Shown in pieces: positions 1 through 6,751 of a DNA stretch of 6,957 bases. Below the pieces are notes generated by a model. It was not told the origin of the DNA. It saw only the letters and a program-made list of their open reading frames with translations, and ran no database searches. Location: positions 1-6,957 of the forward strand of contig JABWCP010000051.1 in assembly GCA_013360215.1 (NCBI GenBank), written 5' to 3'. Positions within the stretch are counted from its first letter, which is position 1. Every line of letters starts with the position of its first letter. The translations under genes were made by a program, and so were the position numbers. The stretch is from a bacterium. GTDB lineage: Bacteria > CLD3 > SB21.

Positions 1-87
1 TCGTATCGTATCCGCTCCGCTATGGGACTCCGCATACGTCACCGCATCACGCAGTGAACCGGCACCGGCATCGTTGGTATTGATGAC
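1..87 (-). repeat. Start of module 3 (truncated by the window edge)
   Basis: Residues 2144-2172 read VINTNDAGAGSLRDAVTYAE then SHSGADTIR. This is a third copy of the entry motif found at 619 and 1317, and the closest of the three to the family consensus. It shows that at least one more beta-helix module lies beyond the left edge. Confidence 0.88.
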
Positions 88-3000
88 TAATAGCGGATCG
101 ATAAACGGCGCAGAAAATCCCGACGTCTGTTCATTATATTCCTGAATCGCTGTATAGCGTGTACCTCCGACAGGTGTTACGTTGGCGGTCCAGTTACCGG
201 AGCCATCCGCACGAACCGTATCTAAGAAATATTCACCTTGATCGGCAGAATCGGCGTAAACGTACACTAGCGCATTACTGTTTGCCGTACCGGCAACTAT
301 TCCTCCATACGTCCCCAATGTAATCGTAGGAGGATTTATACCCTGCTGCGCACCACCGCTGATATCAATACCGCCGCCGACGTTTTTATAAATAAAATTG
401 TCGACAAGCAAATTACTGTCAGTTTGTGCACCTTGAATAGTAATACCAAAGTTTCCGTTGTATGCAATGTGATTTGAATCAATTAGATTATTAGATGGAT
501 AAGAAAATCCATTATCGATAAGTACGATACCGTTCTGCGAATTGCCGATTGGGCCATATTGCATACCGATATTGTTACTAAAGATAGTATTGCCAAATGA
601 CAACTCTTCAATACGAATGCCATCGCCTGTATTTCCGGTTATCGAATTTCCTTCGACCCAAGCATTGGAATGATTAAAAAGTACAACACCGGCAGTGCCA
701 TTAGCGCGTTGAATCGTGCCTGTAACGTCAAGACCAATACTGTTTGCTTGAATTTTCACTTTACGACCATATACAACCTGAATTCCAGTAAATGAATTTC
801 CTGAAATATAATTACTCGTTATTTCAGTGCTATCTGATACGGTATAGATACCATATCCTGTATTTCCGATAGCGTTGTCACCATTGACATCAAGACCAAC
901 GAAATTGCCTGCGATACGTGTTCGACTAAAATTATAAATACCATGACCTGAATTACCGGAAATAACATTGCGCCCTCCGACAGAACCGTCACCGATTTCA
1001 TTATCCACTCCATCCTGAATGGAAATACCGGCGTTAGAATTCGGAACAGCTGTCGTACCTGCGAGATCAAGCCCGATCAAATTGCTGCGTACTAAGTTAC
1101 TATCCGTGCCAACATCTTCTATGGATATACCGAAATTGCTATTGCCGGAAATAATGTTTCTACCTGAGACCGTTGCGTTCCCGATATTAGCGTGCGTTGT
1201 TCCGTTGTTTAACCGGACACCAAAGCTGTTGCCTACGGCTGCGTTTCCAGACGCGTTGACACCAATATAGTTTTGCAATACTAGTGTGGAATCGGCGTCG
1301 CTCAACACGATACCACCGTCAGGATTACCCGATATGATATTGGCCTCAGCCGGAGCCGACAAACCAATTTGATTTTTTATACTTCCGCTTATGTAAACAC
1401 CGCTTCCAATACCCAGTGCCGTGGTACCGTCTGCACCGACACCGATATAGTTACCGGCAATGAGATTAAAATTGGAATTATTTGTAATAAGTACATGCGA
1501 AGCCATATCAGCGCCGCTACCACCGGCACCCATCACATTGCGCCCACCTGCGGTACCGTCTCCGATGATATTGTGATTGGATTGATTATCCAGCGTAATA
1601 CTTGAACCCCCACCGCCGCCGGATTGGTTGGCCAAAGCCATATTACCATAGACATCCACACCAAGGTAATTGCCTAAGATTGCATTATATGTTGCACTAT
1701 CGAGATAAATCCCTGCGCCGTTAAGATTAGCTTGCGAATTATCGACAATCACATTTCCGGAGCCAACCGCTGTACCGCCGATCGTATTGGCGTGAGCACG
1801 TAATAAGTGAATTCCGTATCCTTGATTGCCGAGTGCCCCGGTTCCGAGAGAATCCAAGCCGATAAAGTTGCCGGTCACGATGTTACTATCTGATTCGACA
1901 CGAATACCATTCCGACCGTTGCCGGAAATAACGTTATATGATCCGCCGACACCGCCGATACGATTGTATCGTGCTTGATTGCGTATCATAACACCGTCCG
2001 AACTGTTGCCTGATTCCGTAATACCGTCGGCCGTACCGATGAAATTACCATAAACGATATTCGAGTCCGTCCCGAGCCCCTCAATCAGAATACCGAATCC
2101 TGTAAACGCGTCCGTATTGTTATAAATATAATTTCGACCTGCGATGGTGCCATCACCGATACGGTTATGGTGCGCGCCATTGAAAATATTAACACCATCA
2201 TTATTATTATATATTCGGCAACCGACGATAAGGTTGTATGCGCCTCCGTTAATATCAATACCGCTCGCCATCGAACCAAAACCGGTAATATTCAAATTAC
2301 GAATTTCGTTGTAATTCGAATTAATCGTCAAACCGATAGGTACATTAAACGGGGCACCGTTTAATGTGATATCCGGTAAACCATTCATATCAATATCACC
2401 GTCAATCACTGTCGAATCATCTGTGATATCGGGCAGCATTGTAGCAGGAAAAATAGTTTGCCCCACCATCGGTACATCAAAACGAATGGTATCAGGCCCG
2501 GCATGCGAATTGGCATAGTTGATTGCAAAACGCAAACTTCCCGTGCCGGAATTATTGTTATTGGCAACGAGTGTCGGATCCGTTAAGCCAAACGGCCATG
2601 TATTAACGGCAAAACCGGACGTGTTACCGGCACTATCTTGTGTAGCCGTTATGTTATAGCCAAAATAATTACGTAAGGCCAGGCGAACATCACCAAGATA
2701 ACCGCCCGATGCATCGGCAAATCCTGTAATCAAAGGGATTTCACCCTGAGATCCGGCATCCGCAAAAACTTGAATGTATGCACCCGGGGCCGCCTGTATT
2801 GCAATCGTCGAATCTTCAAACATGGCCTCAATACGCGGCGGTGCAACGCCACCCTGCGATCCAGAAACGTAATTGATACCACCCAAAGTATTGGCAAATA
2901 AGACATTCTGATCCAATTGATTACTATCCGCATCACTGGCTCCGTCCGCTTCGACGCCATAAAAACCGTTGTGTGCGATGATATTTGCGTTAAAATAATT

Positions 3001-6000
3001 ACCGGTGGTATTAAAAGAAGGGATCGAATAAAGGCTGATACCATTTTGTCCGTTACCTCGGATCAGGGATCCGTCAGCTCCGACTCCGATGTAATTATTG
3101 CGAATCAAATTATTTTCTGCCTTGGCAGCCGTAGCAATGATACGTATACCATGGCCCGCGTTCGAAGAAATAATATTACGACCGGAGGCCGCTCCGTTTC
3201 CTATGAAATTAGCGCTGGACTGCTGGAGTATTATCCCGGTACCTCCGTTGGCAAACGTAGCCACTCCTGCCGTTCCGAGACCAATAACATTCTTATATAT
3301 TTCATTGGAATCCGAAGATGAAAAAATCAAACCGTCGTTGGTATTTCCCGAAATGGTATTACCCAGCGATTCGCCTATTTTATTATACTTCGAAGAAGAC
3401 ATAAAAATACCGGCGCTGTTGGGACGCACAAGATTTCCAGCCGCATTCAAACCGATAATATTGTTATCTACAATACGGTACATACCACCGGTAATATACA
3501 TGCCCTCGCTGTTGTTTGAAGCCACCACGTTATCTCGTACGATGGTATATTCGTCGTTCGTCAACGATACACCATAGCTTTGATTACCAAGCGCTGTGTT
3601 CCCATTGGCGCCGAGGCCGATATAGTTTCCGGTAATGCGAACACTGTCGCCACCGCTAACTCCGACACCGAACGTGGTATTATCGGAAATCACATTACGC
3701 CCGCCAATCGTGCCATCGCCTATCCATATATTATTGGATGTGGACACGGAAACGCCCGCGTTGTTTCCCAACGACGCATTGCCGGTCACATCAGTTCCTA
3801 TATAATTACCTAAAACCCATATTGAATCCGTGTTGGTTATCTGAATACCAAAACTCAGATTACCGGAAATCAGGTTTCCACCAGGCACTGTACCGTCGCC
3901 GATGTGATGGAATCTTGAGTTTGGCCCAATAGAAATACCATTACTACCTCCGAGTCCGTTGAGTCCATCTTTGTCGGTACCTATCTTGTTCCCGATAATG
4001 GTAAACCCATTGATAGGAAAGGAAAATGCACTATTAAGTTGGATAGCGTTGGTATTACCGTTAATCACATTATTCTTGATCGTCCAGCCTTGTTGAGTAA
4101 TACGATAAGTAACATAAATGCCGTTGCCTGGACGCAATGCGACAGTGCCCGAAGCATTCGTACCGATCAGATTATCTAAAATCATCGTCGTATCCACCGT
4201 AGCATCGGAACCACCGTAAATACCCGTTCCACCGCCCGCGATAACATTACGGAACACTTTGTTATCTTCCGCCGTCAACGTGATCCCTTGCGCATTCGCA
4301 CTGATAAGCCCGAAATGGTTATACTGAATCGTTGTGAACGGCGCATCACTTATGATTCCATTGGAAGTAAATCCGTCTATATGAAATCCCTGTATGGTGA
4401 CACGAAGCGCCGTCGCGGACAAATTAAAACCATTAGAAGTACTTCCCTGCCCGTCTAAAAATATATTGGGCAAACTATCATTATTAATATCGGCATTGAT
4501 AAACGTAGAGTCGTCTGTCAACATTGGAAGAGCCGATGCAAGTGAGATGGTAGCTCCATCAATATTAGTTGCAAAACGAATCGTATCGGCACCCGGATTA
4601 GCATTGGCAAAATTGATAGCCGATCGTAACGTACCAACGCCATTGTCAAGAATCGACGTAACAAGCAGCGGCATGGCACCCGACGCGGTAAACGTCGGAC
4701 CGTTAATCAACGTACCGTCATTATCACCGGCCGTAACATCGTATGTCGTCGTACCACTGGATTCATCAAAGTGCCAAAGCCCGGCAAGGCCTGCTTCATC
4801 ACCACGAAGAGGTTTGTGCATATCCGCCACAATTTCCGATTGTGTGCGTGCCACATTCCACACTCGCACTTCGTCAATTTCTCCATTCCAAGCACGACCG
4901 GGAAAACTATAATTATTTCCGATCCAAATCGGCGCATCCGATAAATCAATCGGACCCGAAGCGCCTGAAATACCATCCAATTCACCATCCACATAAAGAC
5001 GCAGTTCGGAATTTCCTATATCGTACACCCCTGCTACGTGATGCCATAACCCATCGGCAACATCTTTGGAGCCACTGACGTTACCGGGGCCTGACGCAGC
5101 AAAATACAATGCGTTTGTCGCGTTATTACGCGTCAAGCGATACGTATTATCACCTTTGGTGACAATCGCTTGCCACACTTGATCAAAGCTATTGACACGA
5201 ATCCAAGCTTCCAGCGTTACTGAATTTGTAAAATCAAAAGCCGCTTCGTTGGCGATTTCCACATACGAGCTACCATTGAAAACAAGCGAATTTCCGGCAC
5301 CGGCCGCTGGAATTGCAACATCTTGGTTGGAGTAAGCACCTTGTGCCGTTCCGGCATTTACGGCGGCTACGCGGTAATACTGAAATGTTCCGTTAGCAAC
5401 GGTTATCGTTTTCGAGGTATCAGAGATACCTCCTGTAGTCGAATCAATTTGGGCTGTCGGATTGGGCGCGGGGCCTGCAAAAATACGATATTTGATAATA
5501 TCATCTTCCGCACCCTTTCTCCATTTCAGAACAATGCTGTTATTTTGTCCCATCGCAAAGAAACCGGATGGTGCAGTCGGAGGATGATTTCGAAGATCCA
5601 AAGCTATTCCGCGACCTTCGTTGGGCAATGTCAAGAGTAGCTCATCTCCGCTTCCGTCCAAATTAATTCGGCGGATTTGTTTAGTTGAAAGGCCTGTAGC
5701 GTAGTACAACTTATCGGCAATGGTATCAATAGCTAAAACATTTTGATCAAATCCGGAATTAGTTGAAATTACCGTAGGGGATCCACCACTCATGGGCGCG
5801 TTTTTGATTTGATCGAAATTTTGATTTCCCCAATAAATTTTCTGTGTTCTAGCATCTAAAACAAGCCCCCAAACAAATGTTTCAGTATACAAATTTTGTT
5901 GCGAAGTACCGTCTAAATTAGCCCGACGAATATTCGTATTGTCGGAATAGTATATTTTGCCACCTGCAACATCCACAGCCAAACCTGTCGGAGAAGATAA

Positions 6001-6516
6001 ACCGCTGACAAGTGTTTCCATCCCGGTTCCGTCAAAATTACCTCTATGGACAGTACCGCCAAACCAAGACGTCCAGTAGATTTTCTGAGCCGCAATATCT
6101 AACCCTAAACCACGCGCCCCACTTGATGAAAACAACAATTCATCGCCACTCCCATCGAGATTCGCCCGGCGAACTTGTCCGCCGCCGTACAGTGTGTAGT
6201 ACATTTTACCACCGGCAATATCCAGTGCTATACTCCAAGGCTGTACAAGGCCGGAATGTACCGTTTGACCACTACTTCCATCAAGTTTAGCTTTGATTAC
6301 CGGCGAAGGATTCGTGTTCTGGGCGTAATACATTCTTGGGCCACTAATCGTCTGCGAATATGACTTCGGAACTGTCACTAACCCAAGAAGCCAAAAGCAG
6401 AGGATCCAAGAAACTGCAAATGTAGCAATTTGTTGGGTTACCTTATTCACAAAAATGAATGTTTTTTCGTTGGATAAAAAAGTAAAATTACCTGAGGCTT
6501 GTAAAACTCTTCCCAT
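1..6516 (-). CDS. Giant secreted multidomain beta-helix repeat protein (3' end outside window)
   Basis: The frame stays open for 2172 codons from ATG 6516-6514 to base 1, with coherent domain sequence throughout and no frameshift. Domains by residue: signal peptide 1-54, six-bladed YWTD propeller about 60-310, FnIII about 313-402, LamG about 407-612, beta-helix/Ig module 1 at 619-1306, module 2 at 1317-2137, and the start of module 3 from 2144. The ATG was chosen because GGAG lies six bases upstream and an in-frame stop (6559-6561) precedes it with no other ATG between. The mature part is rich in Asn, Gly, Ile and Thr and has one Cys (C1433), as expected of an exported beta-solenoid. Such families act at the cell surface or outside the cell in adhesion or as structural scaffolds. 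No catalytic motif is seen, so the role is inferred. The C-terminus, where a sorting or anchoring domain would be expected, is not visible. Confidence 0.95.
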   Translation of the reverse strand, partial: MGRVLQASGNFTFLSNEKTFIFVNKVTQQIATFAVSWILCFWLLGLVTVPKSYSQTISGPRMYYAQNTNPSPVIKAKLDGSSGQTVHSGLVQPWSIALDIAGGKMYYTLYGGGQVRRANLDGSGDELLFSSSGARGLGLDIAAQKIYWTSWFGGTVHRGNFDGTGMETLVSGLSSPTGLAVDVAGGKIYYSDNTNIRRANLDGTSQQNLYTETFVWGLVLDARTQKIYWGNQNFDQIKNAPMSGGSPTVISTNSGFDQNVLAIDTIADKLYYATGLSTKQIRRINLDGSGDELLLTLPNEGRGIALDLRNHPPTAPSGFFAMGQNNSIVLKWRKGAEDDIIKYRIFAGPAPNPTAQIDSTTGGISDTSKTITVANGTFQYYRVAAVNAGTAQGAYSNQDVAIPAAGAGNSLVFNGSSYVEIANEAAFDFTNSVTLEAWIRVNSFDQVWQAIVTKGDNTYRLTRNNATNALYFAASGPGNVSGSKDVADGLWHHVAGVYDIGNSELRLYVDGELDGISGASGPIDLSDAPIWIGNNYSFPGRAWNGEIDEVRVWNVARTQSEIVADMHKPLRGDEAGLAGLWHFDESSGTTTYDVTAGDNDGTLINGPTFTASGAMPLLVTSILDNGVGTLRSAINFANANPGADTIRFATNIDGATISLASALPMLTDDSTFINADINNDSLPNIFLDGQGSTSNGFNLSATALRVTIQGFHIDGFTSNGIISDAPFTTIQYNHFGLISANAQGITLTAEDNKVFRNVIAGGGTGIYGGSDATVDTTMILDNLIGTNASGTVALRPGNGIYVTYRITQQGWTIKNNVINGNTNAIQLNSAFSFPINGFTIIGNKIGTDKDGLNGLGGSNGISIGPNSRFHHIGDGTVPGGNLISGNLSFGIQITNTDSIWVLGNYIGTDVTGNASLGNNAGVSVSTSNNIWIGDGTIGGRNVISDNTTFGVGVSGGDSVRITGNYIGLGANGNTALGNQSYGVSLTNDEYTIVRDNVVASNNSEGMYITGGMYRIVDNNIIGLNAAGNLVRPNSAGIFMSSSKYNKIGESLGNTISGNTNDGLIFSSSDSNEIYKNVIGLGTAGVATFANGGTGIILQQSSANFIGNGAASGRNIISSNAGHGIRIIATAAKAENNLIRNNYIGVGADGSLIRGNGQNGISLYSIPSFNTTGNYFNANIIAHNGFYGVEADGASDADSNQLDQNVLFANTLGGINYVSGSQGGVAPPRIEAMFEDSTIAIQAAPGAYIQVFADAGSQGEIPLITGFADASGGYLGDVRLALRNYFGYNITATQDSAGNTSGFAVNTWPFGLTDPTLVANNNNSGTGSLRFAINYANSHAGPDTIRFDVPMVGQTIFPATMLPDITDDSTVIDGDIDMNGLPDITLNGAPFNVPIGLTINSNYNEIRNLNITGFGSMASGIDINGGAYNLIVGCRIYNNNDGVNIFNGAHHNRIGDGTIAGRNYIYNNTDAFTGFGILIEGLGTDSNIVYGNFIGTADGITESGNSSDGVMIRNQARYNRIGGVGGSYNVISGNGRNGIRVESDSNIVTGNFIGLDSLGTGALGNQGYGIHLLRAHANTIGGTAVGSGNVIVDNSQANLNGAGIYLDSATYNAILGNYLGVDVYGNMALANQSGGGGGSSITLDNQSNHNIIGDGTAGGRNVMGAGGSGADMASHVLITNNSNFNLIAGNYIGVGADGTTALGIGSGVYISGSIKNQIGLSAPAEANIISGNPDGGIVLSDADSTLVLQNYIGVNASGNAAVGNSFGVRLNNGTTHANIGNATVSGRNIISGNSNFGISIEDVGTDSNLVRSNLIGLDLAGTTAVPNSNAGISIQDGVDNEIGDGSVGGRNVISGNSGHGIYNFSRTRIAGNFVGLDVNGDNAIGNTGYGIYTVSDSTEITSNYISGNSFTGIQVVYGRKVKIQANSIGLDVTGTIQRANGTAGVVLFNHSNAWVEGNSITGNTGDGIRIEELSFGNTIFSNNIGMQYGPIGNSQNGIVLIDNGFSYPSNNLIDSNHIAYNGNFGITIQGAQTDSNLLVDNFIYKNVGGGIDISGGAQQGINPPTITLGTYGGIVAGTANSNALVYVYADSADQGEYFLDTVRADGSGNWTANVTPVGGTRYTAIQEYNEQTSGFSAPFIDPLLVINTNDAGAGSLRDAVTYAESHSGADTIR
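106..336 (-). other. Ig-like beta domain closing module 2
   Basis: Residues 2061-2137 read NPPTITLG, then 'VAGTANSNALVYVYADSADQ', 'VRADGSGNWTANV' and 'YTAIQEYNEQTSGFSAP'. The layout matches the domain at 1226-1306 and is closer to the family consensus ('GTAxxNAxVxVYADSxxQGE', 'DGSGNW', 'QTSxFS'). It sits just before the third entry motif, so the order helix, Ig-like domain, next helix is a true repeating unit. Confidence 0.78.
343..2568 (-). repeat. Module 2: longer right-handed parallel beta-helix
   Basis: Residues 1317-2058 repeat the plan of module 1. The entry motif is VANNNNSGTGSLRFAINYAN, followed by GPDTIRF. Nine N-x-(I/V/L)-G units start at residues 1491, 1550, 1616, 1689, 1749, 1812, 1871, 1925 and 1981, spaced 59, 66, 73, 60, 63, 59, 54 and 56. 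Alternating 'IGDGTxxGRNxISGN' strands are clear, for example before units 1491, 1749 and 1871. The longest spacing (1616 to 1689) holds a Gly-5 run at 1633-1637. The module is about 130 residues longer than module 1 (827 versus 698 residues, entry motif to entry motif), mostly through two more repeat units. It contains C1433, the only Cys of the mature protein. Confidence 0.88.
2599..2841 (-). other. Ig-like beta domain closing module 1
   Basis: Residues 1226-1306 open with PPRIEAMF and continue with 'APGAYIQVFADAGSQGE', 'ADASGGYLGDVRL' and 'NITATQDSAGNTSGFA'. This is the usual pattern of small bacterial Ig-like domains of about 80 residues that follow beta-helix modules: 'xVxVFADxxxQGE ... 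A(D/N)xxGxW ... ITATxxDxxGNTSxFS'. The equivalent domain closes module 2. It is probably a linker or cap between solenoids. Confidence 0.75.
2851..4662 (-). repeat. Module 1: right-handed parallel beta-helix, about 60-residue repeats
   Basis: Residues 619-1222 begin with the entry motif VTSILDNGVGTLRSAINFAN and GADTIRF, typical of CSLREA-like beta-helix modules. Seven 'N-x-I-G' units follow at residues 782, 843, 904, 964, 1019, 1076 and 1141, spaced 61, 61, 60, 55, 57 and 65 residues, or about three solenoid turns each. Between them lie 'IGDGT-GGRNVISDN'-type strands and 'GIxI' turns. The DNA copies differ widely in codon choice, so these are old duplications rather than a recent tandem expansion. 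The fold assignment (PbH1-type repeats) rests on motif pattern alone. Confidence 0.88.
4681..5298 (-). other. LamG / concanavalin A-like jelly-roll domain
   Basis: Residues about 407-612 match the bacterial LamG-like fold (LamGL or Laminin_G_3 type). Visible signatures, in order: 'NSLVFNGSSYVEI' (409 onward), 'VTLEAWIRV', 'WHHVAGVYD' (491-499), 'LYVDGELDG' (around 507-515), 'IWIGNN', 'GEIDEVRVWNVART' (545 onward) and 'GLAGLWHFDESSGTT'. This order is characteristic and complete, and about 205 residues is a normal length. The fold usually binds carbohydrate or protein and often Ca2+; no specific ligand can be assigned. Confidence 0.9.
5311..5580 (-). other. Fibronectin type III domain
   Basis: Residues about 313-402 follow the propeller directly. 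They show the FnIII pattern: an N-terminal PTAPSGF, strand B 'SIVLKWRKG' with the conserved Trp (W332), strand C 'KYRIF' with the conserved Tyr (Y343), and a late strand 'YYRVAAVNAGTAQGAYSN' with the Tyr-x-x-V-x-A-V-N signature (380 onward). The length, about 90 residues, is normal. It probably acts as a spacer between the propeller and the LamG domain. Confidence 0.85.
5587..6339 (-). other. LDLR-class (YWTD/LY) six-bladed beta-propeller
   Basis: Residues about 60-310 contain six repeats of roughly 40 residues. Each has a YWTD-like strand: RMYY (61-64), KMYY (104-107), KIYW (145-148), KIYY (187-190), KIYW (226-229) and KLYY (269-272). Preceding strands read 'LxLD' (for example IALD 96-99, LGLD 137-140, LAVD 179-182). 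The strand 'RRANLDGSGDELL' and its relatives (116-128, 197-209, 282-294) are the classic LY 'R..LDG' motif. The final GIALDL (303-308) probably completes the last blade. In this family the propeller is a protein-binding platform. In bacteria it is common at the N-terminus of secreted proteins, and its ligand cannot be told from sequence. Confidence 0.88.
6355..6516 (-). other. Sec signal peptide with long N-terminal extension
   Basis: Residues 30-49 (IATFAVSWILCFWLLGLVTV) form an uncharged hydrophobic core preceded by K25. The sequence KSYS-QT after it gives small residues at -3 (S52) and -1 (S54), so cleavage by signal peptidase I after S54 is likely. C40 lies inside the core without a lipobox, so this is not a lipoprotein signal. 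The region before the core is about 29 residues, unusually long. A GTG codon at residue 23 (6448-6450) would give a textbook-length signal peptide starting M-N-K, but no clear ribosome binding site precedes it. Confidence 0.82.
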
Positions 6517-6522
6517 GAGTTT

Positions 6523-6526
6523 CTCC
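6523..6526 (-). promoter_or_regulatory. Shine-Dalgarno site of the giant CDS
   Basis: On the minus strand the sequence CGGAGAAACTC lies directly before ATG 6516. GGAG with a six-base gap to the start codon is a good ribosome binding site, and it decides the start against the in-frame GTG at residue 23. Confidence 0.75.
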
Positions 6527-6538
6527 GAATTAGTGAAT

Positions 6539-6558
6539 TTATTTTTAATTATTTTTAA
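6539..6558. repeat. Perfect tandem 10-bp AT-rich repeat in the leader
   Basis: TTATTTTTAA occurs twice head to tail (6539-6548 and 6549-6558). In the transcript it is an A-rich, unstructured stretch just upstream of the ribosome binding site. It may help ribosome loading or may simply be low-complexity leader. Confidence 0.7.
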
Positions 6559-6638
6559 TCAGTATTTTTGCGTACATCGCCCGATCAGATCAAACATGTA
6601 TAAAAATTAAACGCTATATTAATAAATAGTTGGGTAGC

Positions 6639-6663
6639 CTTACATGCATGTTCATGTAGTAAG
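6639..6663. promoter_or_regulatory. Imperfect inverted repeat in the leader (possible operator or hairpin)
   Basis: CTTACATG (6639-6646) and CATGTA-g-TAAG (6653-6663) are complementary arms with one unpaired G at 6659 and a six-base spacer. The core TACATG-N6-CATGTA (6641-6658) is perfect. It could be a regulator half-site pair or a leader RNA stem. A further ACATGT palindrome lies nearby at 6594-6599. Function is not known. Confidence 0.5.
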
Positions 6664-6696
6664 TTATCAGTATGCACAATTAAAACACTTCATCGC

Positions 6697-6712
6697 TGTG
6701 ACGAGCATCACA
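6697..6712. promoter_or_regulatory. CRP-family binding site (perfect TGTGA-N6-TCACA)
   Basis: TGTGACGAGCATCACA is an exact match to the symmetric core recognised by cAMP-CRP and close relatives. It lies between the upstream promoter and the ATG, about 33-48 nt downstream of that promoter's expected start. There it could block transcription. It could instead activate a second promoter: a weak -10-like CATACT (minus strand, 6674-6669) lies where a class II promoter would place it, with the CRP centre at about -42. No other gene start is near, so the giant CDS is the likely target. Confidence 0.72.
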
Positions 6713-6751
6713 AAAAATAGATTTTTTAACTAATCGTCAGTTTTTTGACAC

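Noticed and set aside
343-4662. Regular spacing of about 180 bp suggesting a CRISPR or satellite-like array
   Set aside because: The periodicity is in the protein (N-x-I-G units). DNA copies differ by many synonymous changes, and there are no identical direct repeats with unique spacers.
343-4662. Polysaccharide lyase, pectate lyase or tailspike enzyme on the beta-helix
   Set aside because: The fold is shared, but the sequence shows only repetitive N-x-I-G and GRNxISGN strands with no recognisable catalytic cluster, so enzyme activity cannot be supported.
4394-4912. A plus-strand open frame of 172 codons, and many shorter ones on both strands between 800 and 6400
   Set aside because: All lie inside the minus-strand giant gene in other frames. 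Their sequences show no domain pattern, and they arise from the Asn/Gly/Ile-rich repeat codons read out of frame.
6463-6516. Lipoprotein signal because of C40
   Set aside because: C40 is within the hydrophobic core in the context WILCFW and does not fit a lipobox; a signal peptidase I site follows at S54.
6583-6591. GATC-A-GATC near-palindrome in the leader as an operator
   Set aside because: Only nine bases, easily expected by chance, with no second copy nearby.
6711-6719. Bacteroidota-type -7 element (TAnnTTTG) on the minus strand
   Set aside because: The sequence is TATTTTTTG, one base too long between TA and TTTG, and no TTG is seen at the -33 position. The TTGACA/TATTAT pair is far stronger.
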